Position numbers and translations under genes: made by a program
From: Archangium lipolyticum
GTDB lineage: Bacteria; Myxococcota; Myxococcia; Myxococcales; Myxococcaceae
NCBI RefSeq assembly: GCF_024623785.1
Contig: NZ_JANKBZ010000010.1
Coordinates: forward strand, 290,220 to 354,219
Length of the DNA: 64,000 bases
Reading direction: 5' to 3'
The notes under the pieces: model-generated
The model's database searches: none
What the model was told of the DNA's origin: nothing
Seen by the model: only the letters and a program-made list of their open reading frames with translations
Shown here: one piece after another, positions 23,974 through 32,215 of the stretch
Position numbering within the stretch: position 1 is the stretch's first letter
Layout: each line of letters starts with the position of its first letter

Positions 23974-26361
23974 TCAAATCGGCTCCGCGAGCGGCAGGGT
24001 GAAGGAGAAGGTGCTGCCTTGCCCTGGAGTGCTCGTCACGTCGATGCGCCCGCCATGGGCCTCGACGATTCCGCGGGCGATGGGGAGTCCCAGCCCCGCT
24101 CCCTCCCGCGCTCCCTCCTTCGCCTGCCAGAAGCGCTCGAAGAGGTGGGGCAGGTACTCCGCGGGAATTCCCGGCCCCGTGTCGACGACGGAGATGCGTA
24201 CCGACTGGTCCTCGCGCCTGGCCTCGAGGGTGATGCTGCCCCCCGCGGGGGTGAAGCGCAGGGCGTTGCCGATGAGGTTGGAGAACACCTGCAACACCCG
24301 GCCACGGTCCGCCATCACCGGAGGAAGTCCGTCCTCCACCTGACGCTCCAACCGGAGCGAGCGGGCCTCGGCCAGGGGCCGGTGCAGCTCCACGGCCTCG
24401 TCCAGCAGACCCCCGACGTCTTCCTGCCGCTGCTCCACCGTGAACCGCCCCGCGTCCACCTTCGTCGCGTCGAGCAGGTCCTGGATGAGGTGGACGGCCC
24501 GGTCCGCCGAGCGGCGGATGACCTCGAGCTGCTTGCGCCACACCTCCGCGTCATCGACGGAATGGGGCCGCTGGAGGCGGCTCGCCGCCAGGGAGATGAC
24601 GTTGAGCGGGTTGCGCAGGTCGTGCGAGACGATGGCCAGCACTTCGTCCCGGGCCGCGGTGGCCCGCTGGGACGCCCGGTAGAGCCGGGCGTTGTCGATG
24701 GCCAGGGCGGCGCGGGCCGCGAGTGCCTCCGCCAGCACGAGCTCCGCGGGTCCGTAGCGCCGGCCCGAGTTCGTGTAGGCGAGGATGAAGGCCCCGAGCG
24801 TCCGCCCGCGCGCGACGAGCGGGATGGTCAGCGTCGAGCGCCAGCCGAGCTGCTGGAGGATGGCGTAGTAGTCGTCGTTGTCGGTCGTCGCCCAGAGGAA
24901 CGCATCGGTGACCTCGGGGACGAGCTCCGGCTTGCCGGTGCGCACCACGGCCTGCACGCCCACCGCCGCGTCCGGCCGCACCGGCAGCCGCTCGAGATAG
25001 GCCAGCAGCGGCTCCTGGGCCGGATCCTTGTGGGCCATGGCGACGCGGCGCAGCTCGTCGCCCTCGAGCATCGCCACCAGGCAGCAGTCGGCCAGGCGGG
25101 GGACGATGAGCCGGGCCAGGCTCTGGAGCGTGGCCTCGTACTCCAGCGCGGCCACCAGCACCCGGCTGGCGTCGGAGAGGAACTGCTGTGACTCCTCGGC
25201 GCGCTTGCGGTCCGAGATGTCCCGCATGATGGTGGAGAGCATCTCCAGCCGGCCGTTCGCGTCCCGGTGTGCCAGCAGCACCTGGGAGATGGGCATCTCC
25301 CGGCCGTCCGGGGTGCGCAGGACCGTCTCTCCCGTCCATGCGCCCTCGCGCACCGCGGTGGACACCCCCTCGGTGAGCAGGCGCCAGGCGGCCTTGGGCG
25401 AGTGGGAGGAGGCGAGGCGCCAGAGGCTGGCGTCGTCCGTCTCGCTCAGCCCCACCATGCGCCGGCCCGCGCGGTTGAGGTAGAGGCCCCGGCCCTGCGC
25501 GTCGGCGATCCCCACCATGTCCGGGGTGGCCTCGATGATGGTCGTCAGGCGGCTCTGCACCTGCTCCGCCTTCTTCCGCTCCGTCACGTCTCGCAGGTAG
25601 ATGGAGACGCCCTCGCTCGAGGTGCTGAGGTGACAGGCGAACCAGGTGCCCGCCAGGTCCAGCTCGCAGTCGACGGCGGGCTGCCCGGAAAGGAGCTGGC
25701 GGGTGGCCTGCACCAGCCCTCCCGGCTCGTCCGAGGGGAGCAACTCGTCCAGCCGCTGGCCGAGCAGCTGCTCGCGCGGGCACCGCAGCACCTCCGTCGC
25801 GCGGCCGTTGACGTAGGTGAGCCGCTGCTCCGGATCCACGACGATGAAGGCATCGGCGAGCTGCTCCAGGATGGCCTCGGCCCTTGCGCGCGCGGCCTGC
25901 TCGTGGCTGAGCTGCCGCTCCTCCTGCTCGCCCCGGGACTCCATGCGCCGCAGGGCACAGGCGAAGCCGACCAGCCGGCCCTCCGGATCATGGAGGGCGG
26001 TGAGCAGCTGCCGGGCCCGGAAGCGGGTGCCGTCCCGCCTCACCCGCCAGCCCACCTCCTCGCTGCGTCCCTCCTGGGCGGCGCGCCGCAGCGCCCGCTC
26101 CGCCTGCTCCCGAGCGTCCGGCACGTAGAGGGCCGAGAAGTGCTCGCCCACCACATCCGCCACCACATGTCCGGTGAGCTCCTGGGCGCTCCGGCTCCAC
26201 AACTGGATGCGGCCCCGGGCATCCAGGCCCGACACGGCGCCATCCTCGCCTTGCGCCAGCATCAGCAGGGCCAGTTGCCCTGGCTCCACCTCTTCTTCCT
26301 CCGATGGGCGCTCTCCCCTGGGTTCCCATTCTCCAGGAACACCGTGGACGATCTGGGGCAA
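23974..26361 (-). CDS. PAS-PAS-PAS-GAF sensor histidine kinase
   Basis: A 795-residue soluble kinase. Three PAS domains are visible at roughly 40-145 (AVSGLDARGRIQLWSRSAQE), 160-275 (DAFIVVDPEQRLTYVNGRAT) and 280-405 (DMVGIADAQGRGLYLNRAGR). A GAF domain lies at about 420-550, then HisKA (VLAIVSHDLRNPLNVIS) and HATPase (NLIGNALRF, DTGPGIP, GAGLGLPIARGIVEAHGG). There is no membrane segment, so it senses a cytoplasmic signal. The start is a TTG with AAGGAAGG six bases upstream. It has no adjacent response regulator: it is an orphan kinase with its own terminator. Confidence 0.9.
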   Translation of the reverse strand: MPQIVHGVPGEWEPRGERPSEEEEVEPGQLALLMLAQGEDGAVSGLDARGRIQLWSRSAQELTGHVVADVVGEHFSALYVPDAREQAERALRRAAQEGRSEEVGWRVRRDGTRFRARQLLTALHDPEGRLVGFACALRRMESRGEQEERQLSHEQAARARAEAILEQLADAFIVVDPEQRLTYVNGRATEVLRCPREQLLGQRLDELLPSDEPGGLVQATRQLLSGQPAVDCELDLAGTWFACHLSTSSEGVSIYLRDVTERKKAEQVQSRLTTIIEATPDMVGIADAQGRGLYLNRAGRRMVGLSETDDASLWRLASSHSPKAAWRLLTEGVSTAVREGAWTGETVLRTPDGREMPISQVLLAHRDANGRLEMLSTIMRDISDRKRAEESQQFLSDASRVLVAALEYEATLQSLARLIVPRLADCCLVAMLEGDELRRVAMAHKDPAQEPLLAYLERLPVRPDAAVGVQAVVRTGKPELVPEVTDAFLWATTDNDDYYAILQQLGWRSTLTIPLVARGRTLGAFILAYTNSGRRYGPAELVLAEALAARAALAIDNARLYRASQRATAARDEVLAIVSHDLRNPLNVISLAASRLQRPHSVDDAEVWRKQLEVIRRSADRAVHLIQDLLDATKVDAGRFTVEQRQEDVGGLLDEAVELHRPLAEARSLRLERQVEDGLPPVMADRGRVLQVFSNLIGNALRFTPAGGSITLEARREDQSVRISVVDTGPGIPAEYLPHLFERFWQAKEGAREGAGLGLPIARGIVEAHGGRIDVTSTPGQGSTFSFTLPLAEPI

Positions 26362-26585
26362 TCGGCACCTTCCTTCCGGGCAGTCCCCGCATCCTCCAGC
26401 CTGTGCACTGAGGATGGTGTTTCCGGGAGAAAACCTGCCAGGGGGAGTCCGGCATGCCAGGAGGGCTGGTGGGATGGGCCATCTCCAGGGGGGCGGCCCC
26501 GGGCCCGGCCGGCCGGTCCTGGAGGGTACGGACGGTCACGCGCCTGTGGCCCGGCTCGCTCTCCCAGTGCTAGTTTGCGCGCCCC

Positions 26586-26816
26586 ATGGCCAAGTCCCCC
26601 TGTCCTGTGTCGCTGTCGCAGTTCCAAGAAAAGGCCGAGCCGCTGAAGGTGACGATCAACGGCCAGGAGATGATCGCCGAGGTGAAGGCGTTCTCGACCG
26701 GTTCGTTCGGCTGGTACATCAACGGCAAGACGACCGTCACCGTCGACGGCAAGCCGCTGTCGGTGCAGATCGGCATGAACCTGACCGTCGTCGGCTCCAA
26801 GGAGGCCGAGCGCTGA
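26586..26816 (+). CDS. Small conserved-looking protein of unknown function
   Basis: A 76-residue soluble protein (MAKSPCPVSLSQF to GSKEAER) rich in beta-type stretches (LKVTINGQEMIAEVKAF, GWYINGKTTVTVDGKPLSVQ), like a small beta barrel. Codon use in this frame fits the genome, and composition and boundaries look like a real gene. I do not recognise the family. There is no good Shine-Dalgarno; a TAGTTT hexamer lies close to the ATG, so the mRNA could have a very short leader. A 6-bp hairpin (CCCTCC/GGAGGG, 26827-26842) follows the stop. Confidence 0.6.
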   Translation: MAKSPCPVSLSQFQEKAEPLKVTINGQEMIAEVKAFSTGSFGWYINGKTTVTVDGKPLSVQIGMNLTVVGSKEAER

Positions 26817-26991
26817 ACGGATGAAGCCCTCCTGATGGAGGGGATTAGGCCCCTCGGCGTGCCGCGCGTCCGGAGGCGCTCCTGATCGGAACCTTCCGGC
26901 GGGGCCAAAAGGCTTTGACTCAGCGTTCCAGTGCGGGCTAGACGCGGGCCGATTGACTCGTCCGCGGGACGACATCTTTTCTGGAGGAAGA

Positions 26992-27753
26992 ATGCGTCGG
27001 ATTTCGATGGTCGCGGGGCTTGCCCTCGCCGTGGCGGTGCTGGCCGGTTGTCCGCCGACGTACCCCAACTGCAAGAGCGACGAGACCTGCCAGGAGCGGG
27101 GCGAGGTGTGTGTCAATGGCACCTGCCAGGAGTGCTCCGTCGACGCGAACTGCAAGGAGGGCTTCGCGTGCCAGGGCAACAAGTGCGTGCCCAAGGGCCC
27201 CGAGTGCTCGCGTGACGAGCAGTGCCAGGGTGGGCAGATCTGCGAGGCCGGCAAGTGCTCGGCGCCGCAGTGCAGCGCCACCACCCCGTGCCAGGCTCCC
27301 CAGGAGTGCCAGAAGGGCCGCTGCGCGCTGCCCCCCGGCGCCTGCGTGTCCAGCACGGACTGCGCCGAGGGCCAGGAGTGCCAGGGCAACAAGTGCGTGG
27401 CCGCCGCCGCCCAGGCCGCCGAGTGCAACTGGGAGCCGCTGCGCTTCGGCTTCAACGAGGCCTCCCTCACCTCCGAGGACCAGACGCGGCTGAGCGAGCT
27501 GGCCCAGTGCATCAAGAGCACCGGCGTGAAGGGCACCATCCAGCTCGCCGGGCATGCGGACGAGCGTGGCACCGAGGAGTACAACCTCCAGCTGTCCCAG
27601 AAGCGCGCCGCCTCGGTGAAGAAGTACCTGGTGGACCTGGGCCTGCCGGCCGGCTCTCTGAGGACGGTGGGCTACGGCGAGAACCGCCCGGCCGCGCAGG
27701 GCTCCGACGAGGAGTCCTGGGCAACCAACCGTCGCGTCGAGTTCGTGCGCTAG
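26992..27753 (+). CDS. Pal-like OmpA-family lipoprotein with cysteine-rich repeats
   Basis: A 253-residue protein. MRRISMVAGLALAVAVLAGC is a lipoprotein signal (Cys20). Residues 25-135 hold about four cysteine-rich units of the type C-x-D-x-x-C-x-x-G-x-x-C-x-x-x-x-C (CSVDANCKEGFACQGNKC, CSRDEQCQGGQICEAGKC), probably disulfide-bonded. The C-terminal 105 residues are an OmpA/Pal peptidoglycan-binding domain (LAGHADERGTEEYNLQLSQK, VGYGENRPAAQG, NRRVEFV). GGAGGAAG upstream sets the ATG. It probably tethers the outer membrane to the wall and presents a Cys-rich module, and lies just upstream of the chemosensory operon. Confidence 0.87.
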   Translation: MRRISMVAGLALAVAVLAGCPPTYPNCKSDETCQERGEVCVNGTCQECSVDANCKEGFACQGNKCVPKGPECSRDEQCQGGQICEAGKCSAPQCSATTPCQAPQECQKGRCALPPGACVSSTDCAEGQECQGNKCVAAAAQAAECNWEPLRFGFNEASLTSEDQTRLSELAQCIKSTGVKGTIQLAGHADERGTEEYNLQLSQKRAASVKKYLVDLGLPAGSLRTVGYGENRPAAQGSDEESWATNRRVEFVR

Positions 27754-27780
27754 CCGGGTATGAGGTAGGCTGCGCGCGAA

Positions 27781-28218
27781 ATGGCCTCGACCGAGACCGA
27801 GACGACGCGACAGTCCTACCTCGTGTTTGCCTGTGGCAGCAGCTGGTACGCCGTGCCCGCTGAGTGCGCGGCGGAAGTCGTCAGCTTCCCCGAGCTGACG
27901 CGGGTGCCCGGTGCTCCCGGGTACCTGCTGGGAGTCTTCGCCCACCGCGGGGAGGTCATCCCCGTGGTGGACATGGGGATGCTGGTGTCCGGGGAGAGCG
28001 AGCCCACCCGCCGCGCCGTGCTGGTGCGGCTGGGGCGCGGCACGCTGGCCCTCACCGCCAGCCGGGTGGCCGGTGTGTCCCAGGTGGACGGCCGCCTGGA
28101 GCCCCTGGGCGCCAACGGGGTGCACCTGCACCTGCGCGGGCCCGCCCGCAGCGCCCAGCGCGACGTGGCGGTCATCGACCCCGAGGGTCTCTTCGATCAC
28201 CTCAGCCAGGGAGGCTGA
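27781..28218 (+). CDS. CheW-type coupling protein
   Basis: A 145-residue single CheW domain linking receptors to CheA. SYLVFACGSSWYAVPAECAA is the first strand pair, VPGAPGYLLGVFAHRGEVIP the conserved 'P-x-x-x-x-G-x-x-x-x-R-G-x-x-x-P' motif, and VVDMGMLV the next. It is first in a seven-gene operon whose order (CheW, CheW, receptor(s), CheA-receiver, CheB, CheR) parallels frzA-frzB-frzCD-frzE-frzG-frzF of Myxococcus xanthus. I do not give it a frz name because the receptors here are membrane proteins, unlike FrzCD. Confidence 0.9.
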   Translation: MASTETETTRQSYLVFACGSSWYAVPAECAAEVVSFPELTRVPGAPGYLLGVFAHRGEVIPVVDMGMLVSGESEPTRRAVLVRLGRGTLALTASRVAGVSQVDGRLEPLGANGVHLHLRGPARSAQRDVAVIDPEGLFDHLSQGG

Positions 28219-28221
28219 GCG

Positions 28222-28599
28222 ATGGTCGCGGGCAGCCGTATCACGGGCATGCTCCTGTGCCGCGCGGGCGCCGATCGGGTGGCCTTCCGCGCGCACGAGG
28301 TGGCCACCATCGAGTCCCCCAGCACCTTTGGAGGGCTCACCGGCTCGGCGTGCCAGGGCTTCGGCCAGCATGCCGGTGCCGAGCGCATCCTCGTGGCCGC
28401 CACGGGTGAGTCGGTGGGCGTGGACGCGTTGGAGATCGACTCCGAGCCGCTCGTCCTGCTGCCGGCTCCCGGGGTGTTGTGCCGGGTGGCGGGTGGCAGC
28501 CTGCGTGGGTTCGTCCAGGCGCACGGCATGTTGTGGCCGCTGATGTCGTTGGCGGAGTTCGGGCGTTACCTCGCGCCCTCCACCCGGGAGGCGGCGTGA
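28222..28599 (+). CDS. Divergent CheW-like protein
   Basis: A 125-residue protein three bases after the first CheW. Strand pattern (RITGMLLCRAGADRVAFRAHEVATIE ... VGVDALEIDSEPLVLLPAP) fits the CheW fold, but the receptor/CheA-contact motif with the conserved Arg-Gly is not evident. It occupies the position of FrzB, which is also a degenerate CheW. It may couple to a different partner or act as a modulator. Its stop overlaps the GTG start of the first receptor (GTGA). Confidence 0.72.
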   Translation: MVAGSRITGMLLCRAGADRVAFRAHEVATIESPSTFGGLTGSACQGFGQHAGAERILVAATGESVGVDALEIDSEPLVLLPAPGVLCRVAGGSLRGFVQAHGMLWPLMSLAEFGRYLAPSTREAA

Positions 28600-30392
28600 G
28601 CGCATCGCGAGGGCTCGAGGGGCTGTCGGTCTGGACCACGCAGCCGTCCCTGCTGGGCAGTACGGTGGGGCTGGTGCTGGCCCTGCTGTATGGACGGCTC
28701 ACCGACTCGTTGCCCGCGGGCAGCGGCTGGCTCTTCCTCGGGCTGATGTTGTCGGTGCTGGCGCTGAACACCGCCCTGGCCCTCGCCCAGGAGCGGCACG
28801 CGCTGCGCGTGCTGCGGGCGGTGGAGCAGGGGCGTCTGACGCCCATCCCGGAGAACCTGCGCCGGGCCCTCCAGGAGGTGCGCCGCATCCCCGGGCGCTG
28901 CTTCTGGTTCACCCTTCAGGGCTGGTTGGGGGGCGCGCTGCTGCTGGCGGTGACGTTCACTCCCCTGGCGAACGCGCACTGGACCATGGGCCTGCGCATC
29001 GGGATGGTGGGGCTGTCGCTCGGCCCGCTGTCCGGAATGCTCGTGTATCTGATGGTGGTGCGCCGCAGCCGCCGCGCCGCCGAGCGCATCGCCGAGCAGG
29101 GCCTGTCCCCTCAGGAGATCATCGCCGCCCTCCCCACCGAGAAGCTGCGGCTGCGGCGGCGGCTGGTGCTCTTCACCGCCATGGCGGTGCTCAGCCCGTC
29201 CGTCTTCATCCTCGACGTGTCCGTGACGCGCACGGTGCACACCTTCGATCAGATCCTCGAGTCGAAGGATCCGAAGGTGCAGCAGGCGGTGGTGGAGCGG
29301 GCGCGCCAGTACACCCGGCTGCCGCTGGGGTTGCTCGCGGGCCTGGTGGTGGTGCTGGTGGTGGGCACGGCGTACGTGGCCGGCACCGCGCTGGCCGAGC
29401 CCCTGCGGGCCCTCTCCGAGGACGCCACCCGCATCGCCCAGGGCGAGGTGCGCACCCCGCGCTTCATCCCCGCCGAGGACGAGGTGTGGGCGGTGTCCGG
29501 CGCCTTCACCCGCATGCAGGCGCAGCTGGCCCAGGCGCTGGTGCAGTTGCAGCGCGCGGGACTGCAGATCTCCTCCACCACGGAGCAGCTGGTGGCCACG
29601 TCGGCGGACCAGGAGTCCGGGGCGGGTGAGCAGGCCATCTCGCTCAACGAGACGCGCGCCACCACGGAGGAGCTGGCGCGCTCGGCCCAGCAGATCGCCG
29701 TCAACGCCGAGTCGGTGTCGGCCATGGCGGAGACGACCTTCGGGGCGGCCCAGAGCGGGCAGCGCAGCGCGGCGGCCTTCCTCGCGGCCATGCACCGCAT
29801 GAAGGGTGACAACCAGGCCATCGCCGACGCGGTGGTGCGGCTCAACAAGCGGGTGCAGCAGATCGGCAAGGTGGTGGAGTTCATCAACGAGATCGCCGAC
29901 AAGTCGGACCTGCTGGCGCTCAACGCCGAGCTGGAGGGCACCAAGGCGGGCGAGCCGGGCCGGGGCTTCTCGCTGGTGGCCGCGGAGATGCGCCGGCTGG
30001 CGGAGAACGTGCTGTCCTCCACGCTGGCCATCGAGCGGCTCATCGACGAAATCCGCGACGCCACCCAGGCGGCGGTGATGGCGACGGAGGCGGGCCTGAA
30101 GACGACGGAGCGCGGCGCGGCGCTGGCGGCGCAGGTGGATCAGAGCCTGGGCCTCATCCTCGAGCTGGCGCGGCAGACGTCGCACGCGGTGCGCTCCATC
30201 TCCCTGGCCACCCAGCAGCAGCAGACGGGGACGGATCAGCTGGCCGCGGCCATGGGCGACATCCTGCGCGTCACCGAGGAGAACGCCGAGGCCACCCAGC
30301 AGATGGTGGCCGCCAACACGGATCTGTCCTCGCTGGCCAGGGACTTGAAGTCCACGGTGCAGCGCTTCCGCGTGGCGGAGAGGGAGGGGTGA
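28596..30392 (+). CDS. Membrane methyl-accepting chemotaxis protein, copy 1
   Basis: A 598-residue receptor. About six membrane segments fill residues 15-260 (LLGSTVGLVLALLYG, LPLGLLAGLVVVLVVGTAYV), followed by a HAMP-like segment (LAEPLRALSEDATRIAQGE). The signalling hairpin tip reads EIADKSDLLALNAELEGTKAGEPGRGFSLVAAEMRRLAENV, split here as IADKSDLLALNAELEG and TKAGEPGRGFSLVAAEMR. It differs from the usual NLLALNAAIEAARAGE consensus. The start is a GTG in a GTGA overlap, with GGGAGG five bases upstream. No large extracellular loop is evident, so it may sense within the membrane or energy state. Confidence 0.88.
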   Translation: MSASRGLEGLSVWTTQPSLLGSTVGLVLALLYGRLTDSLPAGSGWLFLGLMLSVLALNTALALAQERHALRVLRAVEQGRLTPIPENLRRALQEVRRIPGRCFWFTLQGWLGGALLLAVTFTPLANAHWTMGLRIGMVGLSLGPLSGMLVYLMVVRRSRRAAERIAEQGLSPQEIIAALPTEKLRLRRRLVLFTAMAVLSPSVFILDVSVTRTVHTFDQILESKDPKVQQAVVERARQYTRLPLGLLAGLVVVLVVGTAYVAGTALAEPLRALSEDATRIAQGEVRTPRFIPAEDEVWAVSGAFTRMQAQLAQALVQLQRAGLQISSTTEQLVATSADQESGAGEQAISLNETRATTEELARSAQQIAVNAESVSAMAETTFGAAQSGQRSAAAFLAAMHRMKGDNQAIADAVVRLNKRVQQIGKVVEFINEIADKSDLLALNAELEGTKAGEPGRGFSLVAAEMRRLAENVLSSTLAIERLIDEIRDATQAAVMATEAGLKTTERGAALAAQVDQSLGLILELARQTSHAVRSISLATQQQQTGTDQLAAAMGDILRVTEENAEATQQMVAANTDLSSLARDLKSTVQRFRVAEREG

Positions 30393-32215
30393 TGGTGAGC
30401 CCGCGCTTCCTCCGGCACCGGCGTCCCTTCAGCCGCCAGCTGTTGATGGCGGCGCTCTACGCCAACTTCACCACCGCCGCCCTCAGCGGGCGCTACGCAC
30501 ATCTCATCCTCGGCGAGGAGCTGGGCGACTGCTTCCCGCTGTTCTTCCAGCTGGCGGGGGGGTTCTCCCTCTTCTCCATGGGGGTGGCGGTGGTCCTCTG
30601 CCTCCGCCGGCTGCGCGTGCTGCGGAGCGTGGAGGTGGCCCGGGGGCCGTGTGAGCCGGAGCGGCTCGGACAGGCGCTGCTGGAGCTCCACCGCCTCGCG
30701 GACTTCGCCTTCTGCGCCACGCTCGTGGTGTGGCTGCTCTCCTCCGTCTTCATCAACCTGGGGATGTGGGTGGCGGGCACGCCCATGGACCTGGGCCGGA
30801 TGGTGCGCATCGGTTGGCCGGGGCTGCTCTTCGGTCCTCTCTCCGCGCTGCTGACCTACTGCATCCTCACCCTGCGGGTAAGGCAGGTGGCGTTGGAGCT
30901 GGGGCCCCTGGGGCTGACGCCCGAGCTGGCCATCTCCGTGGCGCCCCGGCGCTCGCAGATCCGCCTGAGGCTCGTCGTCTTCACCGCCATCGTCGTGGTG
31001 ACGCCCGCGCTGCTCATCTGGGACGTGTCCTCGGCGCTGGCCGGCCGGGCGTTCGAGCAGGTGCTGACGGAGGTCCAACCGGATCGGCAGGCGGCGCTGG
31101 TCGATCAGCTGCGCACCAAGGCCCTGCTGTCCGGTGGGATGCTCTGCGTGCTCATCTTCGGGGTGGCGCTGGCCGCGGCCTATCTCGGGGGCACGTTGCT
31201 CGGCCGCCCCATGCGTCAGCTGGGTGAGGAGGCCCACCGCATCGCCGAGGGGGACCTCAGCCGCCAGCGGTTCATCCCCGCCGAGGACGAGGTGTGGTCC
31301 GTCTCCGCCGCCTTCTCCACCATGCGGGCCCACCTGGGGGACGTGCTGGCGCAGCTGCGGCGTGCCGGCACCCGCATCGGCTCCACCACGGAGGAGATCC
31401 TCTCCACCTCCGCGCGCTACGAGGCCGGTGCCGCCGAGCAGGCCAGCTCGCTGGACGAGACGAGCGCCACCACCGAGGAGCTGGCGCGCTCGGCGCGGCA
31501 GATCGCCGAGAACGCCGGCTCGGTGGCGGAGATCGCCCACAAGACGCTCGCGGCGGCCAAGGGGGGCCAGGCCAGCGCCGAGGCCTTCCTGGAGACGATG
31601 AACCGCATGCGCCACGACAACCAGGCCATCGCCGCGGCGGTGGCCCGGTTGAACAAGCGGGTGCAGCAGATCGGGAAGATCGTCGAGTTCATCAACGGGG
31701 TGGCCGACAAGTCGGACCTGCTGGCGCTCAACGCGGAGTTGGAGGGCACGAAGGCGGGCGAGGTGGGGCAGGGCTTCTCGCTGGTGGCGGCGGAGATGCG
31801 CCGGCTGGCGGAGAACGTCATCGAGTCCACCAAGGAGATCGAAGGCCTCATCGAGGAGGTGCGCGACGCGTCGGGCGGTGCGGTGCTGGCCACCGAGGGG
31901 GGCGTGCGCGCCACGGAGACGGGCACCTCGCTGGCGCAGCAGGTCTCCGAGTCGCTGCGGCAGATCGTCGAGCTGGCCGGGCGCACCTCGGACGCGGTGC
32001 GGGCCATCTCGCTGGCCACCCAGCAGCAGCAGGGCGGAACGGATCTGCTGGCCGAGGCCATGGCGGACATCCTCCGCATCACCCAGCAGAGCCACAACGC
32101 CACCAAGCAGGTCATCAGCGCCAATGGAGACCTCTCCTCGCTAGCGCGTGACTTGAGGGGCGTGGTGGAGCGCTTCCAGATCGATCCGGGTGCCACGCCA
32201 GGGGGCAAGGTGTGA
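30392..32215 (+). CDS. Membrane methyl-accepting chemotaxis protein, copy 2
   Basis: A 607-residue paralogue of the preceding receptor with the same plan: about six membrane segments (residues 15-275), HAMP-like segment (LGRPMRQLGEEAHRIAEGDL) and a hairpin tip with GVADKSDLLALNAELEG and TKAGEVGQGFSLVAAEMR. The conserved stretch RFIPAEDEVWSVSAAF after HAMP is shared with copy 1. The ATG overlaps the copy-1 stop by one base (TGATG), with GGGAGG upstream. The pair looks like a tandem duplication whose sensor halves diverged more than their signalling halves. Confidence 0.88.
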   Translation: MVSPRFLRHRRPFSRQLLMAALYANFTTAALSGRYAHLILGEELGDCFPLFFQLAGGFSLFSMGVAVVLCLRRLRVLRSVEVARGPCEPERLGQALLELHRLADFAFCATLVVWLLSSVFINLGMWVAGTPMDLGRMVRIGWPGLLFGPLSALLTYCILTLRVRQVALELGPLGLTPELAISVAPRRSQIRLRLVVFTAIVVVTPALLIWDVSSALAGRAFEQVLTEVQPDRQAALVDQLRTKALLSGGMLCVLIFGVALAAAYLGGTLLGRPMRQLGEEAHRIAEGDLSRQRFIPAEDEVWSVSAAFSTMRAHLGDVLAQLRRAGTRIGSTTEEILSTSARYEAGAAEQASSLDETSATTEELARSARQIAENAGSVAEIAHKTLAAAKGGQASAEAFLETMNRMRHDNQAIAAAVARLNKRVQQIGKIVEFINGVADKSDLLALNAELEGTKAGEVGQGFSLVAAEMRRLAENVIESTKEIEGLIEEVRDASGGAVLATEGGVRATETGTSLAQQVSESLRQIVELAGRTSDAVRAISLATQQQQGGTDLLAEAMADILRITQQSHNATKQVISANGDLSSLARDLRGVVERFQIDPGATPGGKV

